A stretch of 61,118 bases of DNA from Frankiales bacterium (GCA_025465465.1 JAODND010000068.1:1-61118); one strand, 5' to 3'. Counted from the stretch's first letter, positions 7,197 through 16,923 are shown. Made by a program: numbers and translations. Notes: generated by a model not told the origin, from the sequence alone.

Positions 7197-7685
7197 GTGG
7201 CCGACCCGTCGTTCGACATCGTCAGCAAGGTCGACCGGCAAGAGGTCGACAACGCCCTCAACCAGGCAGCGAAGGAGGCCGCGACCCGTTATGACTTCAA
7301 GGGCACCGGCGCCGAGATCGCCTGGTCCGGCGACGACATCGTCATCAAGGCCTCCGCCCAGGAGCGCTGCGCGGCCCTGCTCGACGTGTTCAAGGAGAAG
7401 CTCGTCAAGCGGCAGATCTCGCTGAAGACGCTGGAGGCCGGCGAGCCGCAGCAGTCCGGCAAGGACTACCGGCTGACCGCCAAGGTGTCCGAGGGCATCA
7501 GCATGGACAACGCCAAGAAGGTCTCGAAGATCATCCGTGAGGAGGGTCCCAAGGGCGTCCAGGCCCAGATCCAGGGTGAGCAGCTGCGGGTCTCCGGCAA
7601 GAAGAAGGACGACCTGCAGGCCGTCATGGCCCTGCTCAAAGCCAAGGACCTCGACTTCGCCCTCCAGTTCACCAACTACCGCTAA
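7197..7685 (+). CDS. YajQ-family nucleotide-binding protein
   Basis: A 162-residue cytosolic protein matching the YajQ/UPF0234 family along its length: N-terminal [21 protein letters not shown], the RYDFKGT segment, [14 protein letters not shown] and the C-terminal [29 protein letters not shown]. The fold is two ferredoxin-like halves. A Xanthomonas homologue has been reported to bind c-di-GMP; in most bacteria the role is uncertain, so binding here is only possible. GTG start with AAGGAG at 7185-7190, 6 nt upstream. A single gene flanked by tRNA-Tyr on the opposite strand and its own terminator. The nearby c-di-GMP riboswitch makes a shared theme tempting but not proven. Confidence 0.95.
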   Translation: MADPSFDIVSKVDRQEVDNALNQAAKEAATRYDFKGTGAEIAWSGDDIVIKASAQERCAALLDVFKEKLVKRQISLKTLEAGEPQQSGKDYRLTAKVSEGISMDNAKKVSKIIREEGPKGVQAQIQGEQLRVSGKKKDDLQAVMALLKAKDLDFALQFTNYR

Positions 7686-7700
7686 GCCCAGCCGGACGAA

Positions 7701-7735
7701 GGCCGGCGCCTCTGGGGGGAGCAGAGGCGCCGGCC
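7701..7735. terminator. Terminator after the yajQ-like gene
   Basis: A 14-bp perfect stem (GGCCGGCGCCTCTG / CAGAGGCGCCGGCC) with a GGGGGAG loop, 15 bp downstream of the YajQ-family stop and facing the 3' end of htpX, so usable by both convergent genes. Confidence 0.85.
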
Positions 7736-7778
7736 GTCTCGTCGGACCCGCCGGGGGGAGGCGGGCCAGGCGAGAGCT

Positions 7779-8648
7779 TCAGTGCAGCGGCGCTCCGGCC
7801 ATCTCCTCGAGCCGACGGATCCGGGCGGCCATCGGAGGGTGGGTGCTGAACAGGTTGGCGACGCCCTTCGCGCGGAACGGGTTGGCGATCATCAGCGCGC
7901 TGGTCGGGGCCAGCTTCGGGTCGGCGGGAAGTGGCCGCGCAGCGGTGCCCAACTCGAGCTTGCGCAGGGCGCTGGCCAGCGCCAGTGGTTCGCCGGTCAC
8001 CTCGGCGCCGGTCGCGTCCGCCTGGTACTCGCGGCTGCGACTGATCGCCATCTGGATGACCCCGGCGGCCACCGGACCGAGGAACGCGAACAGCAGCGCG
8101 CCGCCGGCGTTGTTGTCCTCGTCCCGCCCACCGAACAGGCCTGTGAAGTAGGCCAGCTGCGCGAGCGCGCTGATCGCCGTGGCGATGGTCGCCGCCACCG
8201 AGGCGATGAGGATGTCGCGGTTGACGACGTGGCCCAGCTCGTGGCCGAGGACGGCCCGCAGCTCGCGGCGGTCCAGGATCTCGATGATGCCGGAGGTGCA
8301 GCAGACCGCGGCGTGCTGCGGGCTGCGACCGGTCGCGAACGCGTTCGGCGCGTTCGTGGGGCTGATGTACAGCGCCGGCATCGGGATCTGCATGCGGCCG
8401 GCGAGCTCCTCGACGATCTCGTAGAGCTCCGGAGCCTGCTCGCGCGTCACCGGCTGGGCGCGCATCGAGCGCAGCGCCAGCTTGTCGCTGTTGAAGTATG
8501 CGTAGCCGTTCATGCCGAGCGCGAGCAGCAGCGCGATCAGGAGGCCGGCTGAGCCGCCGATCAGCTGCCCGGCGAGCAGCAGCAGCGCCGACAGCCCACC
8601 CAGCAGTACGGCGGTCTTGAGCCCATTCAAGTGCGGGTGCCCATGCAC
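7779..8648 (-). CDS. htpX: M48-family zinc metalloprotease HtpX
   Basis: A membrane-bound protease of 289 residues for quality control of membrane proteins. Two hydrophobic segments (about 12-30 and 31-48) precede the peptidase domain. The zinc site is H136-E-L-G-H140 within [15 protein letters not shown], and the third ligand Glu lies in [14 protein letters not shown]. Two further hydrophobic stretches between them ([20 protein letters not shown] and [17 protein letters not shown]) match family topology; length is normal. The GTG at 8648 has GGGGAGG about 5 nt upstream. It stands 47 bp downstream of the NuoI-like gene on the same strand and could be read through from the nuo block. Confidence 0.95.
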   Translation of the reverse strand: MHGHPHLNGLKTAVLLGGLSALLLLAGQLIGGSAGLLIALLLALGMNGYAYFNSDKLALRSMRAQPVTREQAPELYEIVEELAGRMQIPMPALYISPTNAPNAFATGRSPQHAAVCCTSGIIEILDRRELRAVLGHELGHVVNRDILIASVAATIATAISALAQLAYFTGLFGGRDEDNNAGGALLFAFLGPVAAGVIQMAISRSREYQADATGAEVTGEPLALASALRKLELGTAARPLPADPKLAPTSALMIANPFRAKGVANLFSTHPPMAARIRRLEEMAGAPLH

Positions 8649-8695
8649 CGGTGCCTCCCCATTGGTGTTGGCGACCTGTACAACGCCTGGCTCGC

Positions 8696-9052
8696 TCAGG
8701 GCGTTCCCGGCGGCACCTCGCTCAACCACTGCCGCAGGTCGAACCGCTCGTGCACCATCCCCGCCGGCTCGGTCGCAGCGTGGTCGTAGGACGGTGCCCA
8801 GAACAGCGCGTCGAACGGGCAGGCCTCGATGCAGATGCCGCACCACATGCACAGCCCGAAGTCGATGGCGAACCGGTCCAGGACGTGCACGACGCGAGGG
8901 CGCGCCCCCTCCTCCAGCACGGTTTCCTTGTGCGAGTCGATCTCGATGCACCAGTCAGGGCACTCGCGGGCGCAGAGCATGCAGCTGGTGCACGCGTTCT
9001 CGTCGAGCGCGATGATCCCGCGGGAGCTCGCCGGCACCGGGTAGCCCGTCAT
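8696..9052 (-). CDS. NuoI-like 2[4Fe-4S] ferredoxin, accessory trio
   Basis: A 118-residue ferredoxin-type protein with two complete CxxCxxCxxxCP motifs: C21, C24, C27, C31 and C68, C71, C74, C78. The spacing and the [12 protein letters not shown] end resemble NuoI/EchF rather than small soluble ferredoxins. It is clearly different from the main NuoI at 16920-17423, which is longer and carries the N-terminal membrane-contact segment. It is the third gene of a trio (NuoB-like, NuoC-like, NuoI-like) joined by ATGA overlaps. Predicted role: iron-sulfur electron wire of a quinone-reductase- or hydrogenase-like peripheral module. No NuoD-like partner is adjacent. Partner and donor are unknown. Confidence 0.85.
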   Translation of the reverse strand: MTGYPVPASSRGIIALDENACTSCMLCARECPDWCIEIDSHKETVLEEGARPRVVHVLDRFAIDFGLCMWCGICIEACPFDALFWAPSYDHAATEPAGMVHERFDLRQWLSEVPPGTP

Positions 9053-9495
9053 GGCGACCAGTCCCGCGTCCCGAGGGGCTTCGCGCGTCGGCGCCGGGGG
9101 ACCGCCAGGTCGGCGTCCGACTCCCCCGGGTCCTTGGCGCCGGGCCACTGCCTGGCCTCCCTGGCCGCGAGCACGAAGTCCTTGCGAAGCGGGTGGCCCT
9201 CGAACGACGCCGGCAGCAGCAGCGGCACCGTGTCGTGGCCGTCGAAGCCGATGCCGAACAGGTCGGCGACCGCGCGCTCGTGCCAGGCGGCGCCGGCAAA
9301 GACACCCGTCAGCGTCGGCACCCGGGCGTGGGTACGCGTGCACCGGGTACGGAGGAGGTGCTCTGTGCGGGCCTGCGGGTCCCAGAGCCGGCAGACCACC
9401 TCGAACCCGTCCGCCTCCAGGTCGACGGCGGTGAGGAAGTCGAAGAAGACGGCGCCGGCGTCCCGAGCCGCCGTGACGTCCGCGACCCAGGTCAT
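9049..9495 (-). CDS. NuoC-like subunit, accessory trio
   Basis: A 148-residue protein with the respiratory-chain 30-kDa (NuoC) signature near its end: [20 protein letters not shown] followed by [10 protein letters not shown], equivalent to [10 protein letters not shown]...[10 protein letters not shown] in the main NuoC of this window. The N-terminal half is shortened compared with the 253-residue main subunit. In complex I this subunit packs against NuoD and NuoB and is a structural part of the quinone-reducing arm. Start ATG at 9495 overlaps the NuoB-like stop, and the stop overlaps the NuoI-like start, so translation is coupled. Probably a member of an alternative or partial peripheral arm. 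Confidence 0.83.
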   Translation of the reverse strand: MTWVADVTAARDAGAVFFDFLTAVDLEADGFEVVCRLWDPQARTEHLLRTRCTRTHARVPTLTGVFAGAAWHERAVADLFGIGFDGHDTVPLLLPASFEGHPLRKDFVLAAREARQWPGAKDPGESDADLAVPRRRRAKPLGTRDWSP

Positions 9496-9875
9496 CGCAG
9501 CTCTCGCAGCGCGCCGAGCAGGGCCTCTGGCCGCGGCGGGCAGCCCACGACGTAGACGTCGACGGGAACGAGCTGGTCCACGCCCTTGGTGACGCTGTAG
9601 CTGTCCCAGTAGGGGCCGCCGGTGTTGGAGCACGCGCCGAAGGAGATGACGTGCTTCGGCTCGGCCATCGCCTCGTAGGCACGCAGGACCGCGGGAGCGG
9701 ACACGTCCGTCACCGTGCCGCTCACGACCAGCACGTTGGCCTCCTCGAGCGAGGCGGTCTCCGGCGGGTCGGGCCACAGGGTCGCGGCGACGAACTCCAC
9801 GGCGCAGCAGGCAAGGCCGAGGTCGAACAGGGACAGCCGATACCGCTGTCCCTCTGGGGTCGTGACGACCGTCAG
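9492..9875 (-). CDS. NuoB-like subunit, accessory trio
   Basis: A protein of about 127 residues with all four cluster-N2 cysteines of NuoB-type subunits: the tandem pair C23-C24 in LACCAVEF, C82 in FGACSNTGG, and C112 in VGCPPRPE. It lacks the roughly 35-residue N-terminus of the main NuoB (25150-25731). The start is unclear: no ATG, GTG or TTG lies at a sensible place, and a CTG at 9875 overlapping the polyprenyl-synthase TGA is the best candidate, implying coupled initiation on a rare start. NuoB homologues hand electrons from cluster N2 to quinone or, in Ech-type enzymes, to a NiFe centre; here neither partner subunit is beside it. Confidence 0.8.
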   Translation of the reverse strand: MTVVTTPEGQRYRLSLFDLGLACCAVEFVAATLWPDPPETASLEEANVLVVSGTVTDVSAPAVLRAYEAMAEPKHVISFGACSNTGGPYWDSYSVTKGVDQLVPVDVYVVGCPPRPEALLGALRELR

Positions 9876-10855
9876 CCTGTCCTCGCGAGGACGTAGTCGG
9901 CCAGCGCCAGCAGCGCTTGCCGGGGCGAGCCCTCCGGGAGCGACAAGGCGATCTCCCGAGCCCGGTCGACATAGCCGGCCAGCTGCTCGCGGGCGAGCTC
10001 GAGAGCGGGGTGCGCGCGCAGGGTCGCGAGCGCCGTGCTGAGGGCGGCGTCGCTGGACAGATCGCCCCTCAGCACGGCCATCAGTGCGGTGTCGTCGCGG
10101 GCGAGCAGGACGGGCAGGGTGGCGATGCCCTCGCGCAGGTCGGTGCCGGGCGTCTTGCCGGACTCGCCGGAGTCCGACAGCACGTCGATGAGGTCGTCGG
10201 ACAGCTGGAAGGCGACCCCGATGACCTCGCCGTACTCGGCCACGGTGTCGACGACCTCGCGGTCCGTGCCGGCCATCAGCGCGCCGAGCCGGGCGCTCGT
10301 CGCGATGAGCGACCCGGTCTTGTCGGCGAGCACCTTCAGGTGGTGCGCGATCGGGTCCTCGCCGTTCGCCGGACCTGCGGTCTCGGCGATCTGTCCCTCG
10401 ACGAGCCGGGCGAAGGTCCGCGACTGCAGGTGGGTCGCCTCGGTGCCCAGGCCGGCTGTGAGGTCGGACGCACGAGCGAACAGGTAGTCGCCGGTGAGAA
10501 TCGCGACGGTGTTGGTCCACCGGGTGTTGGCGCTCTCGGCGCCGCGCCGCACGCGCGCCTCGTCCATGACGTCGTCGTGATACAGCGTCGCGAGGTGGGT
10601 AAGCTCGACGACGACGGCGGCGTCGACGACGGCGTCGCCAACGCCGTCACCGAGGTGCGCTGCGAGCAGCGCGAGCAGCGGACGGAAGCGCTTGCCGCCG
10701 GCGTCGACCAGGTGCGCTGCCGCCTCGGTGAGCATCGGGTGGGCACTCTGGACGACGTCGTGCAGGCGCTTCTCGACCAGGGCCAGGCCCTCGTTGACCG
10801 AGCGCTGGAGCGCAGGGTCCGTCCCGCTGAGCAGGCTCGAGGACGAGGTCGTCAT
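9872..10855 (-). CDS. Trans-polyprenyl diphosphate synthase
   Basis: A 327-residue all-alpha isoprenyl chain-elongating enzyme that condenses isopentenyl diphosphate into a long allylic chain. Both aspartate-rich motifs are present: first D94-D-V-M-D98 within [10 protein letters not shown] followed by RRG, second D220-D-L-I-D224 in QLSDDLID. The GKRFRP segment at 54-59 binds diphosphate. Small residues rather than bulky aromatics before the first motif fit a long-chain (hexa- to nonaprenyl) product, as needed for menaquinone tails. It overlaps the nuoN stop by ATGA and so is read as the continuation of the nuo operon. Alternative: another prenyl chain length. Confidence 0.92.
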   Translation of the reverse strand: MTTSSSSLLSGTDPALQRSVNEGLALVEKRLHDVVQSAHPMLTEAAAHLVDAGGKRFRPLLALLAAHLGDGVGDAVVDAAVVVELTHLATLYHDDVMDEARVRRGAESANTRWTNTVAILTGDYLFARASDLTAGLGTEATHLQSRTFARLVEGQIAETAGPANGEDPIAHHLKVLADKTGSLIATSARLGALMAGTDREVVDTVAEYGEVIGVAFQLSDDLIDVLSDSGESGKTPGTDLREGIATLPVLLARDDTALMAVLRGDLSSDAALSTALATLRAHPALELAREQLAGYVDRAREIALSLPEGSPRQALLALADYVLARTG

Positions 10856-12399
10856 CTGACGAACAGAGCTGCCTTGTCAGCCAGGTCGAGCAGCGGCTGC
10901 GGGTAGACGCCCAACGCGACGGTCACGGCCAGGCCGAGGGCGATGGTCGACGTCGTGAACGCGCTCGGGATGGCGACGGTCGGACCATCTGCGGCGGGCT
11001 GCTGGAAGTACATGAGCAAGATGACGCGGGCGTAGAAGAACGCGGTGACCGCACTGGCGACCACACCGACGACGACGAGCGCTGTCGCGCCGCCCTCCTG
11101 GGCGGCCTTGAACACGGCGAACTTGGCGATGAAGCCGCTGGTCAGCGGGATGCCCGCGAGGGCCAGCAGCAGGAACGTGAAGACCGCTGCGACTTCCGGG
11201 CTCTTCTTCGCGAGGCCGGCCCACTGCGACAGGTGCGTCGCCTCACCGGAGGCGTCGCGGACGAGGCCCACGACCGCGAAGGACGCGAGCGTCGTGAAGC
11301 CGTAGGTCAGCAGGTAGAACAGGGTGGCCGACAGGCCGTCCTTGTTGACCGCGATGACGCCGACCAGGATGAAGCCGGTGTGCGCGATCGAGGAGTAGGC
11401 GAGCATCCGCTTCACGTCGGTCTGCGTCACGGCGAGAACGGCGCCGAGGGCCATCGTGAGGATCGCGACCGCCCACATCATCGGCCGCCAGTCCCACTTG
11501 CTGGTGCCGAAGGCGACGTAGAAGACGCGGAGCAGCGCCCCGAACGCGGCGACCTTGGTGCACGCCGCCATGAGTGCCGTCACCGGCGTCGGGCTGCCCT
11601 GGTAGACGTCCGGCGTCCAAGCCTGGAAGGGCACGGCACCGACCTTGAACAGCAGCCCGACGGCGAGCATCGCGATGCCCAGGAGCAGCAGCGCGTCGCT
11701 GTGCCCGGTGGTGCCCGTCGCCGCCAAGATGTCGCCGAGGTCGACCGAGCCCGCATAGCCGTAGAGCAGAGCGACGCCGTAGAGGAAGAAGGCGCTCGCG
11801 AACGCGCCGAGCAGGAAGTACTTCAGCGCGGCCTCCTGACTGAGCAGGCGGCGGCGACGGGCGAGACCGGCCATGAGGTACAGCGGCAGGCTCAGGACCT
11901 CGAGCGCCACGAACATCAGCAGCAGGTTGTTGCACGCCGGGAAGAGCAGCATGCCGCCGAGGGCGAACATCGCGAGCGGGTAGATCTCGGTCTGCACCCG
12001 GGCGCTGTCGGCCAGGGCGAGGTCCTCGCGCGAGCCCGGCAGGTGGCTGGCCTGGCTGACGACCTCGCCGCCGCCCTGGTCCAGCTTGCGCTCCGCCAGC
12101 AGGAAGATGCTGCCGATGCCGAGCAGGCACAGGGTGCCCTGCAGGAACAGCGTCGGACCGTCCACCGCGATGGCGGACTCCGCGATCAGCCGGTGCGTGC
12201 CGTGGTTCGCGAGATAGACCACGGCGACGAACGCGCTCGCGAGCCCCAGCACGGCGACGGCGATCTGCCACAGCCGTCGCTGGGCCGCGGGCACGAAGGC
12301 CTCGACGAGCACGCCGAGCGTTGCCGCACCGAACACGATGAGCATCGGCAGCAGCGGCACGTAGGCGATCGAGGGTGCCGGGATGTTGTCGGTGGGCAT
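10852..12399 (-). CDS. nuoN: NADH-quinone oxidoreductase subunit N
   Basis: An antiporter-like proton-channel subunit of complex I, 515 residues, with about 14 transmembrane helices. The Mrp-type core is visible: FPACNNLLLMFVALEVLSLPLYLMAGL (conserved membrane Glu in ALEVLSL), FKVGAVPFQAWTPDVYQGSP (conserved Lys), and MLAYSSIAHTGFILVGV (discontinuous-helix region). It is last of the 14 nuo genes; the ATG is 1 bp from the nuoM stop, and its stop overlaps the polyprenyl synthase start. Length is normal. Confidence 0.96.
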   Translation of the reverse strand: MPTDNIPAPSIAYVPLLPMLIVFGAATLGVLVEAFVPAAQRRLWQIAVAVLGLASAFVAVVYLANHGTHRLIAESAIAVDGPTLFLQGTLCLLGIGSIFLLAERKLDQGGGEVVSQASHLPGSREDLALADSARVQTEIYPLAMFALGGMLLFPACNNLLLMFVALEVLSLPLYLMAGLARRRRLLSQEAALKYFLLGAFASAFFLYGVALLYGYAGSVDLGDILAATGTTGHSDALLLLGIAMLAVGLLFKVGAVPFQAWTPDVYQGSPTPVTALMAACTKVAAFGALLRVFYVAFGTSKWDWRPMMWAVAILTMALGAVLAVTQTDVKRMLAYSSIAHTGFILVGVIAVNKDGLSATLFYLLTYGFTTLASFAVVGLVRDASGEATHLSQWAGLAKKSPEVAAVFTFLLLALAGIPLTSGFIAKFAVFKAAQEGGATALVVVGVVASAVTAFFYARVILLMYFQQPAADGPTVAIPSAFTTSTIALGLAVTVALGVYPQPLLDLADKAALFVR

Positions 12400-12400
12400 G

Positions 12401-13972
12401 TCAGTTCCCCGTCGAGACGCGGTGCGGCATGGCGTCGGTCGGTGCCGGGTCGGTCGATTGCGTGTCCTGCATCGTCGCCTTCACGGCCGGGTTGATGATG
12501 TCGGTGACCGGCTTCGGATAGAAGCCGAGGAAGAGCATGAGGACCAGCAGTGGAGCCACCGCTGCCACCTCGCGAGGCTTGAGGTCCTTCATGTTCTCGT
12601 GCGCCGTCGACAGCGCGCCCTGCATGGTCCGCTGGTAGGCCAGCAGGATGTAGATGGCGGCCAGCACGATCCCCGTGGTGGCGATGCCAGCGGCCACCTT
12701 GTAGCGCGTGAACGTGCCGACGAGCACGAGGAACTCCGACACGAACGTCGACAGGCCAGGCAGCGCAAGCGAGCTGAGGCCGCTGATGAAGAACATCGCA
12801 GCCAGCACCGGCGCCACCTTGGCGATGCCGGAGTAGTCGGTGACCAACCGGCTCTTGCCCCGGTCGATGAGGAAGCCGATGACGAGGAACAGCGCGCCGG
12901 TCGAGAGGCCGTGGTTGACCATGTAGAACACGGCACCGGTGCCGGCCTGCGTCGTGAACGCCAGGCAGCCCATGCCGATGAAGCCGAAGTGCGCGACGGA
13001 CGTGTAGGACACCAGGCGCTTGAGATCCTTCTGACCCATCGCGAGCAGGGCGCCGTAGATGACGCCGATGACCGACAGCGTGATGACATAGGGCGCGGCC
13101 TTGTGCGCAGCCCACGGAAACAGCGGCAGGCAGTAGCGCAGGAAGCCGAAGGTGCCGACCTTGTCGAGCACGCCCACGAGCAGGACCGCGCCACCGGTCG
13201 GCGCCTCGGCACCGGCATCCGGCAGCCAGGTGTGGAACGGGAACAGCGGCGCCTTGATCGCGAAGGCGATGAAGAAGCCGAGGAACAGCCACATCTGCGC
13301 GCTGTGCGAGAGGTTGAGGTTGAGCAGCTCGTCGAAGCGGAAGGTCCGCTTGCCGCTCTGGACGTACAGCCCGATCACCGCGGCCAGCATCAACAGCCCG
13401 CCGACCAGGCTGTAGAGCAGGAACTTCACAGCGGCGTACGAGCGGCGCGGGCCGCCGTACATGCCGATGAGGAAGTACATCGGGATGAGCATCGCTTCGA
13501 AGAAGACGTAGAACAGGAAGACGTCGGTCGCCGCGAAGACGCCGATCATGAAGCTCTCGAGGACGAGCATGAGGGCGAAGAACGTCTTCACGCTCTTCTG
13601 CGGGGTGAGCCGGGCGTCCGGACCCTCGATGTCGAGCAGTCCCTCGACGGTGTCCCAGCTCGCGAGCAGGACGAGGGGGACGAGCAGCGCTGCGAGGGCG
13701 ATGAGGACGAGCGCGATGCCGTCGGCCCCCACGGAGTAGGTCACGCCGAGGGCGCTGATCCAGTCGTGGTGCTGGACGAACTGGAAGCGCTGCGCGCCCG
13801 GGCCGATGTCGAACTGCACGCAGGCGACAGCCGTGAGCACCAGCGTGAGGAGCGAGAAGCCCAGTGCCAGCTGCTTCGCGAGCAGGTCGGAGCCCTTGGG
13901 CAGCATCGACACCAGCAGCGCGCCGACGGCAGGTACGACCAGCAGGATCGTCATCCACGGGGTGGTCGTCAC
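12401..13972 (-). CDS. nuoM: NADH-quinone oxidoreductase subunit M
   Basis: An antiporter-like proton-pumping subunit of complex I, 523 residues and about 14 helices. Diagnostic segments are FFALMLVLESFMIGVFAATDVFLFYVFFEAMLIPMYFLIG (helix-5 Glu in FFEAML), FAIKAPLFPFHTWLPDAGAEAP (Lys and the broken helix) and RLVSYTSVAHFGFIGMG. GTG at 13972 overlaps the nuoL stop (GTGA), which excludes a longer frame running back to 14296. The cytoplasmic C-terminal tail is short and acidic-free, as in other actinobacterial NuoM. Confidence 0.96.
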   Translation of the reverse strand: MTTTPWMTILLVVPAVGALLVSMLPKGSDLLAKQLALGFSLLTLVLTAVACVQFDIGPGAQRFQFVQHHDWISALGVTYSVGADGIALVLIALAALLVPLVLLASWDTVEGLLDIEGPDARLTPQKSVKTFFALMLVLESFMIGVFAATDVFLFYVFFEAMLIPMYFLIGMYGGPRRSYAAVKFLLYSLVGGLLMLAAVIGLYVQSGKRTFRFDELLNLNLSHSAQMWLFLGFFIAFAIKAPLFPFHTWLPDAGAEAPTGGAVLLVGVLDKVGTFGFLRYCLPLFPWAAHKAAPYVITLSVIGVIYGALLAMGQKDLKRLVSYTSVAHFGFIGMGCLAFTTQAGTGAVFYMVNHGLSTGALFLVIGFLIDRGKSRLVTDYSGIAKVAPVLAAMFFISGLSSLALPGLSTFVSEFLVLVGTFTRYKVAAGIATTGIVLAAIYILLAYQRTMQGALSTAHENMKDLKPREVAAVAPLLVLMLFLGFYPKPVTDIINPAVKATMQDTQSTDPAPTDAMPHRVSTGN

Positions 13973-15879
13973 TGGCCGAGCCTCACTGCGAGCAGGGCGA
14001 CCACGACAACGACCGCGCCCCCGAACATGGACAGGGCATAGGAGCGTACGAAGCCGGTCTGTAGCCGGCGCAGCCGGCCCGAGCCGCCGCCGATCCCCGC
14101 CGCGAGCGCGCTGATGGCGCCGTCGATGCCGCGGTTGTCGATGAAGACCAGGAAGCGGGTGAGGTACTGGCCGGGTCGCATGAGCAACGACTCGTTGAGC
14201 GCGTCGAAGTAGAGGTTCTTGCGGGCGGCGACGGTGAACGGCGTGACTGCCACCGGCGGGGTTATCGGGACCGGCTTGGTGCCGTAGGCGAACCACGCGA
14301 CGGCCGCGCCGATCAGCACGACGGCGACGGTGCAGATGCTGATGACCGTCGCGTTGACCTCACGGTTGACGATCTCCGCGCCCAGCACCGGGTCGAGCCA
14401 GTCCTGCAGGGCGTGCGTCGGACCGAGCAGGGCGCCGACGACCGCGGAGCCGGCGGCCAGGATCGCCATCGGGATGACCATGACCCAGGGCGACTCGTGC
14501 GGGTGCTGCCCCTCGGTCCAGCGCTTCTCGCCGAAGAACGTCATGACCCAGAGCCGCGTGACGTAGAAGGCCGTGATGCCGGCACCGAGCAGGGCCACGA
14601 CACCCAGCACTGTGCCGCGGGTGCCTCCCATGGCGAAGGCCGCCTCGATGATCTTGTCCTTGCTGAAGAAGCCGGCGAACGGGGGGATGCCGAGGATCGC
14701 GAGCCAGCCGACGGTGAGGCAGCCGAACGTCCAGGGCATCGCCTTGCGCAGCGCGCCGTAGCGACGCATGTCGACCTGGTCGCTCATGCCGTGCATGACC
14801 GAGCCGGCCGAGAGGAACATGCAGGCCTTGAAGAAGCCGTGCGTCAGCAGGTGCAGGATCGCGAAGGCGCCGGCACCGGGGATGCCGACGGCGAGGAACA
14901 TGTAGCCGATCTGGCTCACCGTGGAGTAGGCCAGGACCTTCTTGATGTCGTCGTAGGCGCAGCCGATGAGGCACCCGATCACGAGGGTGACCGCGCCGAT
15001 GATCGTGACGACGGTCTGCGCGTCCGGCGACGCCTGGTAGACCGGTGTCGACCGGGCGATGAGGTAGACCCCAGCCGTCACCATCGTCGCCGCGTGGATC
15101 AGCGCCGACACGGGCGTCGGTCCCTCCATGGCATCGGGGAGCCAGGTCTGCAGGGGGAACTGTCCGGACTTGCCGCACGCACCGAGCAGCAGGAGCAGCC
15201 CGATCGCGGTCGCCGTGCCGCCGGCGACCCCGCTGGAGAAGACCCCCGCGAACGAGGTGGTGCCCAATGCCGCGAACATGACCATGATGGCCAGCGAGAG
15301 GCCGACGTCGCCGACCCGGTTGGCGATGAAGGCCTTCTTCGCCGCCGTGGCGGCCTCGGGCTTGTAGAACCAGAAGGCGATGAGCAGGTAGGAGGCGAGA
15401 CCGACGCCCTCCCACCCGACATACAGCGCCAGGTAGCTGTCGCCCAGGACGAGCAGCAGCATCGCAGCGATGAACAGGTTGAGGTAGGCGAAGAACGTCT
15501 TCTTGCGCGGGTCGTGCTCCATGTAGCCGAGCGAGTAGACGTGGATGAGGAACCCGACGCCGGTGATGAGCAGGACGAAGGTCGCGCTCAGCGGGTCGAG
15601 CAGCAGCCCTGCGTCGACCTTGAAGCCGCCGACCGGGATCCAGCTGAACAGGTGCAGGTCCTGCGAGCGCCCCGCGGTCGGGTGCCCCTTCAGCGAGAAG
15701 AAGCAGAGCACGCCGTAGAGGAACGACGCCCCGGTCATGGCGCAGGCCAACAGCGGCCCCCACGCGCTCGAGCGCTTGCCCGAGAGCAGCAGGATCGCCG
15801 CACCGGCTGCGGGGAAGGCCAGCAGCAGCCAGAGCGCGGAGAGCGCTCCGGAGGCCGGCACGTAGTGGACCGAGGTCAC
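13969..15879 (-). CDS. nuoL: NADH-quinone oxidoreductase subunit L
   Basis: The largest antiporter-like membrane subunit, 636 residues, at the distal end of the complex I membrane arm. It shows GWEGVGLASYLLIAFW (conserved Glu in helix 5), KSGQFPLQTWLPDAMEGPTPVSALIHAATMVTAGVYLI and KKVLAYSTVSQIGYMFLAVG, all typical of NuoL. The C-terminal part (about 500-600) includes the segment expected for the long lateral helix. GTG start 10 bp after the nuoK stop; the stop overlaps nuoM. Length matches the family. Confidence 0.97.
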   Translation of the reverse strand: MTSVHYVPASGALSALWLLLAFPAAGAAILLLSGKRSSAWGPLLACAMTGASFLYGVLCFFSLKGHPTAGRSQDLHLFSWIPVGGFKVDAGLLLDPLSATFVLLITGVGFLIHVYSLGYMEHDPRKKTFFAYLNLFIAAMLLLVLGDSYLALYVGWEGVGLASYLLIAFWFYKPEAATAAKKAFIANRVGDVGLSLAIMVMFAALGTTSFAGVFSSGVAGGTATAIGLLLLLGACGKSGQFPLQTWLPDAMEGPTPVSALIHAATMVTAGVYLIARSTPVYQASPDAQTVVTIIGAVTLVIGCLIGCAYDDIKKVLAYSTVSQIGYMFLAVGIPGAGAFAILHLLTHGFFKACMFLSAGSVMHGMSDQVDMRRYGALRKAMPWTFGCLTVGWLAILGIPPFAGFFSKDKIIEAAFAMGGTRGTVLGVVALLGAGITAFYVTRLWVMTFFGEKRWTEGQHPHESPWVMVIPMAILAAGSAVVGALLGPTHALQDWLDPVLGAEIVNREVNATVISICTVAVVLIGAAVAWFAYGTKPVPITPPVAVTPFTVAARKNLYFDALNESLLMRPGQYLTRFLVFIDNRGIDGAISALAAGIGGGSGRLRRLQTGFVRSYALSMFGGAVVVVVALLAVRLGQ

Positions 15880-15889
15880 GGAGGGGCCC

Positions 15890-16189
15890 CTAGTACTTGA
15901 GGAGGTTGGCGTCGTCGACCGAGGCCGAGCGGCGGGTGCGGAAGATGCTCATGATGATCGCGAGCCCGACGACGACCTCCGCCGCGGCGACGACCATGAC
16001 GAAGAACGCCATGATCTGGCCGTCGAGGGCGCCCTTCTCGCGACTGAACGTCACGAGCGTCAGGTTGACGGAGTTGAGCATGAGCTCGACCGACATGAAG
16101 ACGAGGATCGCGTTGCGGCGGAGCAGCACGCCGAGCGCGCCGATGGTGAAGAGCAGGGCCCCCAGGAACAGGTAGTGGTCGGGACTCAC
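15890..16189 (-). CDS. nuoK: NADH-quinone oxidoreductase subunit K
   Basis: A 99-residue, three-helix membrane subunit. The proton-path glutamates are present: one in [14 protein letters not shown] and one in [11 protein letters not shown]. These correspond to the two essential buried carboxylates of NuoK. GTG start overlapping the nuoJ stop by GTGA. Normal length. Confidence 0.96.
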   Translation of the reverse strand: MSPDHYLFLGALLFTIGALGVLLRRNAILVFMSVELMLNSVNLTLVTFSREKGALDGQIMAFFVMVVAAAEVVVGLAIIMSIFRTRRSASVDDANLLKY

Positions 16190-16923
16190 GTCTGCTCACC
16201 GTCCTGCTCGAGCTCGACCAACGTGGGCGCGAGACTGCCCTCCGACACCGAGCCGTCCGGGAGGAGGGCACCGCGGGCGATCGAGTCGCCGGCCGCGAAG
16301 ACACCCGGTCCCGGGAGCGGGAACGGGTGGTCGGAGGAGAACCGGGCACGCGACAGCTGCTTCTGCGACAACCGCGGGACCACGCGCTCCTTGTGCGCCA
16401 GCACCATCGCGCCCAGGGCTGCCGTGATGAGCAGCGCGGACGTGATCTCGAAGGCGAAGACGTACTTCGTGAAGAGCAGCCGTGCGATCCCGACGACGTT
16501 GCCGTCCTGGTTGGCGTCCGTCAGCCCCTTGCTGTCATCCGCCACCGCGCCGCCGAGGGTGAACAGCACCAGGACCGCGAGGCCGAGCCCGAGCACCAGC
16601 GCCCAGAGGCGCTGCCCGCGCAGCGTCTCGACGAGCGAGTCGCTGCTGTCGACGCCGACGAGCATCAGCACGAACAGGAACAGCATCAGGATGGCGCCGG
16701 TGTAGACGATGACCTGCACGGCGGCGAGGAACGGGGCGTCCTGGAGGGCATAGAGCCCCGCGAGGCTCAGCATCACGCCCGCGAGGAACAGCGCGCAGTG
16801 CACCGCGTTCTTCGCGATCACCATGCCGAGAGCCGCGACCACGGCGATCGGCGCGAGCACCCAGAACCCGATGGCCTCGCCGGTGCTGCCGGCGGCGAGC
16901 ACGGCACTGGCGGTCGCGCTCAC
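16186..16923 (-). CDS. nuoJ: NADH-quinone oxidoreductase subunit J
   Basis: A five-helix complex I membrane subunit of 245 residues. The signature is [26 protein letters not shown], the pi-bulge helix of NuoJ, preceded by [27 protein letters not shown]. It is longer than proteobacterial NuoJ because of a hydrophilic C-terminal extension (about 185-245, [17 protein letters not shown]...), a feature also common in actinobacterial homologues. GTG starts overlap neighbours at both ends. Confidence 0.95.
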   Translation of the reverse strand: MSATASAVLAAGSTGEAIGFWVLAPIAVVAALGMVIAKNAVHCALFLAGVMLSLAGLYALQDAPFLAAVQVIVYTGAILMLFLFVLMLVGVDSSDSLVETLRGQRLWALVLGLGLAVLVLFTLGGAVADDSKGLTDANQDGNVVGIARLLFTKYVFAFEITSALLITAALGAMVLAHKERVVPRLSQKQLSRARFSSDHPFPLPGPGVFAAGDSIARGALLPDGSVSEGSLAPTLVELEQDGEQT

